Below, piece by piece: positions 52,859 to 60,555 of a stretch of 64,000 bases of DNA. The notes under the pieces were generated by a model. It made no database searches, was not told where the DNA came from, and saw nothing but the letters and a program-made list of their open reading frames with translations. This stretch comes from Rhizobium sp. NFR07. GTDB lineage: Bacteria > Pseudomonadota > Alphaproteobacteria > Rhizobiales > Rhizobiaceae. Every line of letters starts with the position of its first letter. The stretch's first letter is position 1. The stretch is from the NCBI RefSeq assembly GCF_900111905.1, contig NZ_FOKM01000012.1:167786-231785 (forward strand), given 5' to 3'. Both the position numbers and the translations under genes were made by a program.

Positions 52859-52961
52859 GCCACACCCCGTGAACTGCGTTCATGCTCATTCCGGGAAGAA
52901 GGATGCGGGAACCTCTACCGACCGTCCAGCGGCGAATGCGAGGCAGATCCTCACGATTCCG

Positions 52962-53315
52962 TCATTGCGGCTGACGGCAGACGAAAGGCAGGAAGGTGCT
53001 TGCGGTACCGAAATTCATCGCCGCGATGGTCAGCTTGTTGGCTAGCGCGATGTCGGCCGGAGACGATGAGCATATATCCGCGCCATTCGAGCAACCGGCC
53101 GCAATGAACGCCTCGTTGCCGCGAATGAACTCCTCGGTCACCCCCGTCTCGCGCGATGACGCCAGAAGCTCGCGCCAGGCCTCGGCGTAGAAGGCGCACT
53201 TCCTCTCCTGCCAGGTTTTGTGCCCGGGTCCCGCACCCTGTTGCGCCGAGGCCACGCCAATCGGCGTCACCAGCATCGCTGTCAGCAGCACCATCAGATG
53301 GAGAGCACGGGACAT
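52962..53315 (-). CDS. Small secreted hypothetical protein
   Basis: This 117-aa protein has a signal peptide (MSRALHLMVLLTAMLVTPIGVASA-QQG) and four cysteines in the mature part (RKCAFY, AGCSNGADICSS, VCRQPQ), suggesting disulfides in the periplasm. No family recognised. It begins 4 bp after the YmdB-type gene, so it shares its transcript. Confidence 0.7.
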   Translation of the reverse strand: MSRALHLMVLLTAMLVTPIGVASAQQGAGPGHKTWQERKCAFYAEAWRELLASSRETGVTEEFIRGNEAFIAAGCSNGADICSSSPADIALANKLTIAAMNFGTASTFLPFVCRQPQ

Positions 53316-53319
53316 GGCG

Positions 53320-54144
53320 TTACCGCCAGAAGCTCGGGATCGTTTCCGCCAGCCGCGGTCCGATACGGATCGGTTCGATCTTTTCGGCAAGTCCCGTCGC
53401 GTCGGAAATCTCGATGCCGAGACCGCAGATCGTCGCCGGGCCGGATGCCGCTTCGAAACGGCCCTTCGGCATTTTCGAGATGAAGCGGTTGAGCGGCTCT
53501 TCCTTGTCCATGCCGAGCGAGCTGTCGTAGTCACCGCACATGCCCGCATCCGACATATAGCCGGTACCGCCGTTCAGGATCTGACAGTCGGCGGTCGGCA
53601 CATGCGTATGGGTGCCGACGACGAGGCTCGCACGGCCATCGACGAAGTGGCCGAAACACTGCTTCTCGCTGGTCGCCTCCGCGTGGAAGTCGAAGACGAT
53701 CGCATCGGCCTGATCCTTCAGCGGCGCGGCTTCCAGGATTGCCTCGGCCGATTTGAAGGGATCGTCGAGTTCCGGATGCATGAACACCCGGCCCATGATG
53801 TTGGCCACGAGCACGCGCGCACCGTTACGGGCATAGTAGAGGCCCGATCCCTTGCCCGGCGTACCGGCAGGATAGTTGGCCGGCCGCAGGAACTGGTCGT
53901 GCCGCCCTGCAAAGCCGACGGCCTCCTTCTGGTCCCACACATGGTTGCCGGTGGTCACCACGTCGGCGCCGGCATTGATCGTCTCGAGATAGATGTCTTC
54001 CGTGATGCCGAAGCCGCCCGCAGCGTTCTCGCCGTTGACGATGACGAAGTCGAGCTTCAGGTCGGAGATCAGGCCCGGCAGCTTTTCCCATACGGCGGTG
54101 CGACCGGTCTTGCCGACCATGTCACCCAGAAACAGAAGACGCAT
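53320..54144 (-). CDS. YmdB-type metallophosphodiesterase (TIGR00282)
   Basis: This 274-aa protein starts MRLLFLGDMVGKTGRTAVWEKLPGL and has VNGENAAGGFGIT, TTGNHVWDQKEAV, VGTHTHVPTADCQIL, GTGYMSDAGMCGDYDSSLGMDKEE. This matches YmdB, a dimetal 2',3'-cyclic phosphodiesterase. It follows the 5-formyltetrahydrofolate cyclo-ligase gene after 11 bp, a common rhizobial order. Function in this lineage is not known. Confidence 0.93.
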   Translation of the reverse strand: MRLLFLGDMVGKTGRTAVWEKLPGLISDLKLDFVIVNGENAAGGFGITEDIYLETINAGADVVTTGNHVWDQKEAVGFAGRHDQFLRPANYPAGTPGKGSGLYYARNGARVLVANIMGRVFMHPELDDPFKSAEAILEAAPLKDQADAIVFDFHAEATSEKQCFGHFVDGRASLVVGTHTHVPTADCQILNGGTGYMSDAGMCGDYDSSLGMDKEEPLNRFISKMPKGRFEAASGPATICGLGIEISDATGLAEKIEPIRIGPRLAETIPSFWR

Positions 54145-54155
54145 TTCAATCCAAT

Positions 54156-54749
54156 CTACGGAGACTGTTCTCCGAAAGGCCTCAAGCCGCTCTCGGTCAG
54201 GACGGCGTCGAGCCTGATATCGTGAGGTTCTTCCGGCACTGATGCCACTTCCTGGCAGTCGAATGCAATGCCGATGAGCCTCGGGTTCAAGCCTTTTTGC
54301 TGCAAACGGTGAATCGCTCGGTCATAATAACCGCCGCCATAACCGATCCTGTGCCCTCTCGCATCAAAGGCTGCGAGCGGTACGAGCATGATCTGCGGCT
54401 CTAGCTGGGCTGCATCCGGCCCCGGCCCGACGGTGCCGAACACGCCGCCGACCAGCTCCACGTTCGGCAGGAACTCGCGGAAGACGATCGTCTCCTTGTC
54501 GAGCACGACCGGCACGCAAAGCCGCGCACCCCTGTCGCCTAGAAGCTCCATCAGCGGGCGGACATCCACCTCGGAGCGGATCGGCAGGAATCCGGAAATG
54601 ACCGGAGCGCCATCGAAGTCGATCGCGCCCATGCCATGGGATGCAAGCGACAGGCTCTTCTCGATCCGGTCGGCGGGCACTAGGGCATCCCTCGCCGCCA
54701 GCCGTTCGGTTCTCAGCCTCGCCTTGTCACCGCGATCCGGCATCGGCAT
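54156..54749 (-). CDS. 5-formyltetrahydrofolate cyclo-ligase
   Basis: This 197-aa enzyme uses ATP to convert 5-formyl-THF to methenyl-THF. Seen are an N-terminal KARLRTERLAARDALVP, SGFLPIRSEVDVRPL, and the family block GHRIGYGGGYYDRAI. The start at 54749 follows the CNNM-type stop by one base (TGAAATG). In many proteobacteria this gene lies beside 6S RNA and zapA; here about 4.6 kb separates them. Confidence 0.93.
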   Translation of the reverse strand: MPMPDRGDKARLRTERLAARDALVPADRIEKSLSLASHGMGAIDFDGAPVISGFLPIRSEVDVRPLMELLGDRGARLCVPVVLDKETIVFREFLPNVELVGGVFGTVGPGPDAAQLEPQIMLVPLAAFDARGHRIGYGGGYYDRAIHRLQQKGLNPRLIGIAFDCQEVASVPEEPHDIRLDAVLTESGLRPFGEQSP

Positions 54750-54750
54750 T

Positions 54751-56037
54751 TCAGGCCTTTTCCGTCGCCCGGGAGACGAGCAGCTTGTCGATGCGCCGGC
54801 CGTCGAGATCGATGACCTCGAAGTTCCAGCCATGGGCCGTGAAGCTCTCGCCGAGTTCCGGCAAATGCTTCAGCTCGTCGAGCACGAAGCCGGCCACGGT
54901 CTCATAACCCGGGTCTTCCTCGACCGGGACGCCCATCTGCGCCGCGAACTCGTCTACCGGCATCCAGCCGGCGATGAGGAAGGAACCGTCATCGCGCGCG
55001 ACGATGGCAGGCTCTTCCGCCGCGTCTTCCTGGAACACGCCGGTAATGGCCTCCAGCACGTCACCTGATGTGATGATGCCTTCGAAATGGCCGTATTCGT
55101 CATAGACCAGCACCATATGGGCCGGCGCCTTGCGCAGCGCCTGGATGACGTCCAGCGCACCGGTAAGATCGGAAACGACCGGGGCTTCGCGAATGGCGAC
55201 GGTCATGTCGAAGACCTTTCCGCCGGACATGAAGTCATAGGCGTCCTTGACGAACAGTACGCCGAGGATCTCGTCGGAGCTTCCCTTGCGCACCGGCAGG
55301 CGCGAGCGGGTGGTTGCACGCAGCTGGGCGCGGATCTCGTCCGGATCGTCCTCCGTGTCGATCACCTCGACGTCGCGGCGCGGCGTCATCAAGCCGCGTG
55401 CCGTGCGGTCGGCGAGACGCATGACACCGGAAATCATCTCGGATTCACCGGTCTCGATCACGCCGGCGCTATGGGCTTCCGCAAGCACGGTACGGATTTC
55501 CTCATCCGTCACCTTGTCACCGGATTCCCCCTTCTGGCCGAGGATCGTCAGGACGAAACGACCGGAAATATCGAGGAACCAGACGATCGGCGCACCGAAG
55601 GTCGCAACGAGCTTCATCGCAGGCGCCACCCGCGCGGCAACCGCTTCGGGCGCACGCAGCGCGATCTGCTTCGGCACGAGTTCACCGACGATCAGCGACA
55701 TATAGGTGATGACGACGACGACACCGCCGACGCCCAGCCAGTCGGCGGCGTTCTCTGCCATGCCCTGCGCTTCCAGCCAGCCGGTGAGGCGAGTGCCGAG
55801 CGTTGCGCCGGAGAAGGCGCCGGACAGGACGCCTACAAGGGTGATGCCGATCTGGACGGTGGAAAGAAAGCGGCCCGGATCTTCAGCGAGCTTGATGGCA
55901 GTGGCCGCGCCACGATTGCCTTGCTCTGCCATGACTTTCAGCCTCACGGGGCGGGAAGAAACCACGGCAAGTTCCGACATTGCCAGGACACCATTGAGGA
56001 CGGTGAGCGCAATGACGATGAAAATTTCGGTTAACAA
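54751..56037 (-). CDS. CNNM/CorC-family membrane protein (hemolysin C-like)
   Basis: This 428-aa protein has a DUF21 membrane domain with about four helices (residues 1-190; EIFIVIALTVLNGVLAMSELAVVSSRPVRLK), two CBS motifs (MTPRRDVEVIDTEDDPDEIRAQL, and a second near 270-330), and the C-terminal CorC_HlyC domain. Likely involved in Mg2+/Co2+ transport or its regulation. Stop is one base from the cyclo-ligase start. Confidence 0.92.
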   Translation of the reverse strand: MLTEIFIVIALTVLNGVLAMSELAVVSSRPVRLKVMAEQGNRGAATAIKLAEDPGRFLSTVQIGITLVGVLSGAFSGATLGTRLTGWLEAQGMAENAADWLGVGGVVVVITYMSLIVGELVPKQIALRAPEAVAARVAPAMKLVATFGAPIVWFLDISGRFVLTILGQKGESGDKVTDEEIRTVLAEAHSAGVIETGESEMISGVMRLADRTARGLMTPRRDVEVIDTEDDPDEIRAQLRATTRSRLPVRKGSSDEILGVLFVKDAYDFMSGGKVFDMTVAIREAPVVSDLTGALDVIQALRKAPAHMVLVYDEYGHFEGIITSGDVLEAITGVFQEDAAEEPAIVARDDGSFLIAGWMPVDEFAAQMGVPVEEDPGYETVAGFVLDELKHLPELGESFTAHGWNFEVIDLDGRRIDKLLVSRATEKA

Positions 56038-56245
56038 AAGGTGCTCTTAGGCTGGGACAATATCCTGTGCGCAGTAACGGCATCCGCATGATCGGCGGCC
56101 GTTGGAATAGATGATCTCGCGCACAGTTCGGAAAACCGGCAAACGGTTCTCGGAACTATGCACCTCATGGACGGTAGAAATCATAAGGTCGCGACGTGCT
56201 GATTGCAATGGTCGACACGACCGCGTCCGTTCCCGTGGAAAGGCC

Positions 56246-57280
56246 TCACATCGCCGACAGTTCGAGAACGAGCTCGGCCCGCGTTCCCTTCGGCCGCTCG
56301 ACATACTGAATCGCCGAACCGAGGGTCGAGGCCATGGACTTGACGATACGACTGCCAAGCCCGGTACCCTTCACCGTATCGCCTTCCTTCCAGCCGATCC
56401 CGTCGTCCTCGACGGCGAGCAGCGCCTTGCCGTCCGGCTGCAGCCTGAGAAGTACCCTCACCTCGCCCCCCGCGCCCGGCGGATAAGCATATTTTAAGGC
56501 GTTGGTGAGCAGTTCGGTGACGATCATGCCGACGGAAACCGCGCGGTCGGAGGTGAGCGCCATGCATTCGGCATCGAGCCGGATTGACGGCCCCTGATGA
56601 TCAGTCACCGTCCCCTGCACCTCGTTGACAAGAGTGCCGAGATACTTGTCCATCTCCACCTGGCGCACGTCGTCGGACGTATAGAGGCTTCGATGCATGC
56701 CGGCGATCGCGGTGATGCGCGCCTGGGTTTCGCTGAGCGCTTCCTTGACGTCGTGGCTCTTGCTGCTGCCGGCCTGCAGCCGGATCAGCGCGGCGACCAG
56801 AGCAAGACTGTTGGCGACACGATGGTTCACTTCCGCGAGCAGGACTTCGGCGCGCTCCTTGCCGATGCGGATTTCCTGTTCCGCAAGCTCCTTGGCCCGC
56901 CGAAGCTCGGCATTGGCCATGGCTTGGCTGATGGCGCTTTCCATCAAGGGCCAGAACTCTTCGCCCACCGTCTTGATCACATAATCCGCAGCGCCATTCT
57001 TCAGCGCGTCGATCGCGATCGTCGCATCGCTCGAGCCGGTGACGTAGATCACCGGAACGGTCGAACCCTGCTCCTGCAGCTTGTGAAGGATATCCAGCCC
57101 GGTTTCCGCGCGAAGATAATGGTCGAGAACGATCGCGTCTATGCCGCCACGATCGGCGGCCGCCATTGCGGTCGCGCCGTCGGCGGCAGGGATCACGACA
57201 TAGCCGGCACGACCGAGATGGCGTTCCGCGAGACGGGCCAGGGCGACATCGTCGTCAACATAGAGGATCGTTCGCGGCAT
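56246..57280 (-). CDS. Response regulator fused to an HWE/HisKA_2-type histidine kinase
   Basis: This 344-aa protein has an N-terminal receiver (RTILYVDDDVALARLAERHLG, phosphoacceptor Asp53 in AIVLDHYLR) followed by a HisKA_2 region with EVNHRVANSLALVAALIRLQ and a HATPase with GMIVTELLTNALKYAYPPGAGG. No membrane segment. Such REC-kinase proteins act downstream of other kinases. It follows a single-domain regulator by 10 bp and forms a three-gene operon with it and a membrane kinase. Confidence 0.92.
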   Translation of the reverse strand: MPRTILYVDDDVALARLAERHLGRAGYVVIPAADGATAMAAADRGGIDAIVLDHYLRAETGLDILHKLQEQGSTVPVIYVTGSSDATIAIDALKNGAADYVIKTVGEEFWPLMESAISQAMANAELRRAKELAEQEIRIGKERAEVLLAEVNHRVANSLALVAALIRLQAGSSKSHDVKEALSETQARITAIAGMHRSLYTSDDVRQVEMDKYLGTLVNEVQGTVTDHQGPSIRLDAECMALTSDRAVSVGMIVTELLTNALKYAYPPGAGGEVRVLLRLQPDGKALLAVEDDGIGWKEGDTVKGTGLGSRIVKSMASTLGSAIQYVERPKGTRAELVLELSAM

Positions 57281-57290
57281 CTCTCTTCAA

Positions 57291-57734
57291 TCATTGTCCG
57301 GGTATTTGCATCACCGAGAAGAACAGCCCGAGCTGTCGAATGGCGTTCGCGAAATTATCGTAATCCACAGGCTTAGTAATATAAACATTTGCGCCGAGGT
57401 CGTAGCAGCGCTGAATCTCCCGCTCATCGTCCGTCGTTGTGAGGATCACTACGGGCAGCCGTTTAGCATGCGGGTTGGACTTCACCTTCTCCAATATGTC
57501 AATACCCGACATATCGGGGAGGTTGAGATCGAGCAGGATCAGAAGGTAGCGGTCGTGGTTGACGTTACCCGAACGATCGGCCCCGAGAATGTAGTCGAGC
57601 GCCTCGTTGCCGTTGGTGAAAGGGACGATATCGTTGTTCACGCCGGCCCGACGAACATTCTTTTCGATGAGACGGGCATGCCCTTCGTCATCCTCGACCA
57701 TGACGATGGTGACTTCCTTGCCTGCAGCTTTCAT
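57291..57734 (-). CDS. Single-domain response regulator, Rcp1-like
   Basis: This 147-aa receiver has TIVMVEDDEGHARLIEKNVRRAG, phosphoacceptor Asp in LLILLDLNLPDMSG, and TTTDDEREIQRCYDLGANVYITKP with the conserved Thr and Lys. There is no output domain, so it is a phospho-relay or shuttle. Its start overlaps the kinase stop (ATGA). Confidence 0.94.
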   Translation of the reverse strand: MKAAGKEVTIVMVEDDEGHARLIEKNVRRAGVNNDIVPFTNGNEALDYILGADRSGNVNHDRYLLILLDLNLPDMSGIDILEKVKSNPHAKRLPVVILTTTDDEREIQRCYDLGANVYITKPVDYDNFANAIRQLGLFFSVMQIPGQ

Positions 57735-59230
57735 GACCCGTTACTCCTGACATACTGGGACAAATCCATGGGCAGGCGGACGATGAAGGTCGATCCGCCG
57801 CCAAGCGTGGAGGTCACAGTAATTTCGCCGCCTAAATTTCTAACTAACGATCGCACATGGGCAAGACCGATCCCCTCGCCCTTCTGGTTCTGCACGCCGG
57901 AGCGGCGGAAGAGTTCGAAGACGCGTTCGTGATCCTCCGGCGCGATGCCGCGGCCATTGTCGGCCACCTCGATCTTGATCGCTCCCCTGCCCATCGGCAA
58001 CGCCTTGACGGAAAGATTGAGTGGCCGATTGGGATCCCGGTATTTGACGGCATTGTCGAAGAGATTGCCGAATATCTGCTCCAGCGAGAAGCGGTCGGTC
58101 ACCAGCCCGCGCGCGGCACCGACCGAGATGGAAACCTCGCCGCCGGCATCGTTCACCTGATGGTAGACACTGGCCGCGGTCGCCTCGAGCATTTCGCCAA
58201 GATCGATGCGCTCCGGCTTCAGCTCGCGCCGTCCGTCGCGCGAAATCTTCAGGATCGCGTTGATCAGAGCATCCATCTTCTTGGTCGAGGAACGGATGAA
58301 GCCGATCGCTTCCGGCAAGTCCTCCTCGACGGCAAGCCGCGCGTCCCGGACCTGATCCTCGGTCATTTCCGTGCCGTCGGCCATCACATAAGTGCGGATC
58401 GTCTTCAGCGTCGCATCCAGCTCGCTGGTGAAACCCATGATGTTGACCAGAGGCGCCCTCAGGTCATGGGAAACGATATAGGCGTAGCGCTGGATCTCGC
58501 GATTGGCCTGCATCAGGTCTTCGGTCCGCTCGTTGACGCGCTCCTCGAGGCCCTCGTTGAGTTCCTCCACTTCGCGGCGGGCGCTCGACAGCTCCCGCAC
58601 ATGCTGCGCCACGACGGCGATCGCTCCGCCGATGACGATGATGATCAGCAGGCCGCCGCCGATGGTGAAATACTGGAGCGTCGCCGCGCTGCCGCGGATC
58701 TCGTCGATGCCCGAGATCAGGTGACCGTCGAGTTCCTGCAGCAGGCTGCCGATAACCTCGCGAAGCCGCTGCATCACCACGAAGCCGGATTCGTTGCGCA
58801 CGATGTCGACGGCATCCGCCACCCTGCCCTGGCTCGCAAGGTTCAGCGTCGACTGCATTTCGGTGACTTTTTCGGCGATCAGCTGACGGATCTCGTCGAG
58901 CGGAACCGCAACCGTGTCCTGGTTCTCGGCGACACGCGCCAATCTTTCCACCTGGGCAGGCAGCGCTTCGATGGCCTTCTGGTATGGATCGAGGAAGGCC
59001 TCGTTCTGGACGAGAAGATAGCCACGCTGTCCCGATTCCGCTCCGTTCAGCATCAGCAGCAGGTCGGCCGAAACCGAACGCACCGCCCTCAACTTCGTCA
59101 CCTCGTCGAAGTAGGTGCGGGTCATCTGCGCCAGAAAGAAGGACGACAGCACGATACCGAGCAGGAGTGCGGCACCGATCAGCAGCATCATCAGCGACGA
59201 GCGAGCAAACTTGGCATTCGAGAAGGGCAT
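57731..59230 (-). CDS. Sensor histidine kinase with CHASE3 domain
   Basis: This 499-aa kinase has a helix (ARSSLMMLLIGAALLLGIVLSSFFLA), a CHASE3 periplasmic domain (residues about 40-185, GYLLVQNEAFLDPYQKAI), a second helix (FTIGGGLLIIIVIGGAIAVVA), a coiled coil, HisKA with SHDLRAPLVNIMGF, and HATPase (NLFDNAVKYRDPN, VADNGRGIAPEDHERVFELF, GEGIGLAHV). Start at 59230. The ligand is unknown. It probably phosphorylates the Rcp1-like regulator encoded next to it. Confidence 0.93.
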   Translation of the reverse strand: MPFSNAKFARSSLMMLLIGAALLLGIVLSSFFLAQMTRTYFDEVTKLRAVRSVSADLLLMLNGAESGQRGYLLVQNEAFLDPYQKAIEALPAQVERLARVAENQDTVAVPLDEIRQLIAEKVTEMQSTLNLASQGRVADAVDIVRNESGFVVMQRLREVIGSLLQELDGHLISGIDEIRGSAATLQYFTIGGGLLIIIVIGGAIAVVAQHVRELSSARREVEELNEGLEERVNERTEDLMQANREIQRYAYIVSHDLRAPLVNIMGFTSELDATLKTIRTYVMADGTEMTEDQVRDARLAVEEDLPEAIGFIRSSTKKMDALINAILKISRDGRRELKPERIDLGEMLEATAASVYHQVNDAGGEVSISVGAARGLVTDRFSLEQIFGNLFDNAVKYRDPNRPLNLSVKALPMGRGAIKIEVADNGRGIAPEDHERVFELFRRSGVQNQKGEGIGLAHVRSLVRNLGGEITVTSTLGGGSTFIVRLPMDLSQYVRSNGS

Positions 59231-59331
59231 GAAGAAAGGCCGCCGGTTGACAATCCTGGCAACAAGTCCGCGGCAATGCACGCCGTGTCAAGTCACTGAC
59301 GCACGGAACCGGGCGTTGCCAGCATCTAAAA

Positions 59332-59518
59332 CGGCCAATCGAGGGGAAGGAAGAGTGCGATCCACGGCGACCGATGGAGGTTTACGATCCTGGGTGCCTA
59401 CAAACGTAGGTGGGCGCCATATGTCCAAGCCCACGGGCCTGGTCAGGGACAGCTCCCTTTGGATCGAGTATGGCCCCAGGGATTGTGGTTCCTGTCGGGA
59501 AGCGTAGACCGCGTTGGC
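59332..59518 (-). ncRNA. ssrS: 6S RNA candidate
   Basis: The region lies just downstream of zapA on the same strand, the usual 6S RNA position. The minus-strand RNA can form a closing stem GCCAA/TTGGC, an inner CGATCC/GGATCG helix, a GTGGGC/GCCCAC stem and a terminal CCTAC-GTTT-GTAGG hairpin. It has a stretch similar to the E. coli 6S core (GTCCCTGA near a CCAGTCCCCTGAGC-type element). A CTTATA -10-like box precedes the 5' end. It should bind sigma-70-RNA polymerase. Exact ends are estimated. Confidence 0.7.
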
Positions 59519-59576
59519 AATATAAGTTCGAAGCCGTTGTGGCGCCAGTGGGCCACCGACCTTTTTTGATCAGCCG

Positions 59577-59954
59577 TCAGTTGGCCTCGGCCTGGGGCCG
59601 GGCGTTCAGTTTCGCGGCCAGGCCGGCAATACGTTCCGTCAGCTCGCCGATCGTCGATGCCAGCATTTCCTCGTTACGGGACTGGACCTCGAGCGAGCCT
59701 TCGCGATTGGACTTGAGCGCATCGATTTCCTTTTCGAGCGCGGCCATCTTGCGGGTCATTTCAGAAAGCTCGTCCATGATCATGATGCCCGCCATGACGG
59801 TGATTCTGAGATCGCCGATCTCGCCGAACTGGCTTTTCAGATGGCCGACATAGCGATCGAGCCGTGCCGCGAGCTCGGTCAGGTGATCCTCCTGCCCTTC
59901 CTCGCAGGCCATGCGGTAGGCCTTGCCGTCGATCGTGACTGAAATTTGCGCCAT
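59577..59954 (-). CDS. zapA: Cell division protein ZapA
   Basis: This 125-aa protein has the N-terminal ZapA domain QISVTIDGKAYRMACEEGQEDHLTELAARLDRYV and a C-terminal coiled coil (MTRKMAALEKEIDALKSN). It bundles FtsZ filaments at the division site. ATG 59954 is used, 10 bp after the DUF4164 gene stop. 6S RNA follows. Confidence 0.93.
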   Translation of the reverse strand: MAQISVTIDGKAYRMACEEGQEDHLTELAARLDRYVGHLKSQFGEIGDLRITVMAGIMIMDELSEMTRKMAALEKEIDALKSNREGSLEVQSRNEEMLASTIGELTERIAGLAAKLNARPQAEAN

Positions 59955-59964
59955 AAGCCTGTCC

Positions 59965-60237
59965 CTATCGATCAAGCACGGCGCGTATGGTTTCCATCGC
60001 CGTCACGAGCCTGCGCGAAACCTCGCGGTTGACCTCTTCCAGCCGGTTGGCGCGGAACTGCGACTGGTCGAGTTCCTGCGCCAGTCGGGCGCGATCGGCA
60101 TGCACGCGCCTGACCTCGCCTTCGGCGTCGCGGCCTTCGCGCTGGCGCTCGATGCGGGCATCGACGGCATTCTCCAGGCTGCCGACCGCAGCGCGGAGTT
60201 CCGAAAGCGCCATCTCAACCGTTTTATCTGCCGGCAT
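59965..60237 (-). CDS. DUF4164 coiled-coil protein
   Basis: This 90-aa protein (VEMALSELRAAVGSLENAVDARIERQREG ... ARLAQELDQSQFRANRLEEVNREVSRRLVTAMETIRAVL) is almost all coiled coil. DUF4164 lies immediately upstream of zapA in rhizobia and may assist ZapA or FtsZ organisation, which is inferred from neighbourhood only. It diverges from tkt. Confidence 0.85.
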   Translation of the reverse strand: MPADKTVEMALSELRAAVGSLENAVDARIERQREGRDAEGEVRRVHADRARLAQELDQSQFRANRLEEVNREVSRRLVTAMETIRAVLDR

Positions 60238-60555
60238 TCACGTATCCCGTTGAGAAAGCGAGCCCGGCCGAATCGTACGACACCGCCTCGCCAACAAGAG
60301 CGGCAGACTATTCACCGCTTGAAAGCCGGTCAATAAATGACAGGCGGTCGGCATCATCGAACTGTGGATCATGCCTGCTCACCCACACTTGTACCTTCCT
60401 GCCCAAATGACAGGCAACTTGCGGCAAACGCAATCAATATCCTGCTCGCGCGTCCCGCTTTTGTTGACTTGCGCGTTCCACCTGATAAGGATCAGGCGCT
60501 CCCTTAAAAGGCCCTTCTCGGGCCCTGACCGACACTCGGACACAGTGGATTAGCC
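60238..60555 (+). promoter_or_regulatory. Divergent promoter region of tkt-gap and the zapA operon
   Basis: About 320 bp. TTGACT (60464-60469) is a candidate -35 for tkt, with a weak AAGGAT (60487-60492) 17 bp later. The palindrome CCTGAT-AAGG-ATCAGG (60481-60496) overlaps the -10 and could be an operator. No gene is seen in this stretch. Proposals are by eye only. Confidence 0.35.

Noticed and set aside
57857..59299. 480-codon plus-strand open frame opposite the CHASE3 histidine kinase
   Set aside because: No motif or ribosome site; antisense shadow.
60481..60496. Riboswitch upstream of tkt
   Set aside because: Only a short palindrome is visible; no conserved riboswitch core could be recognised.
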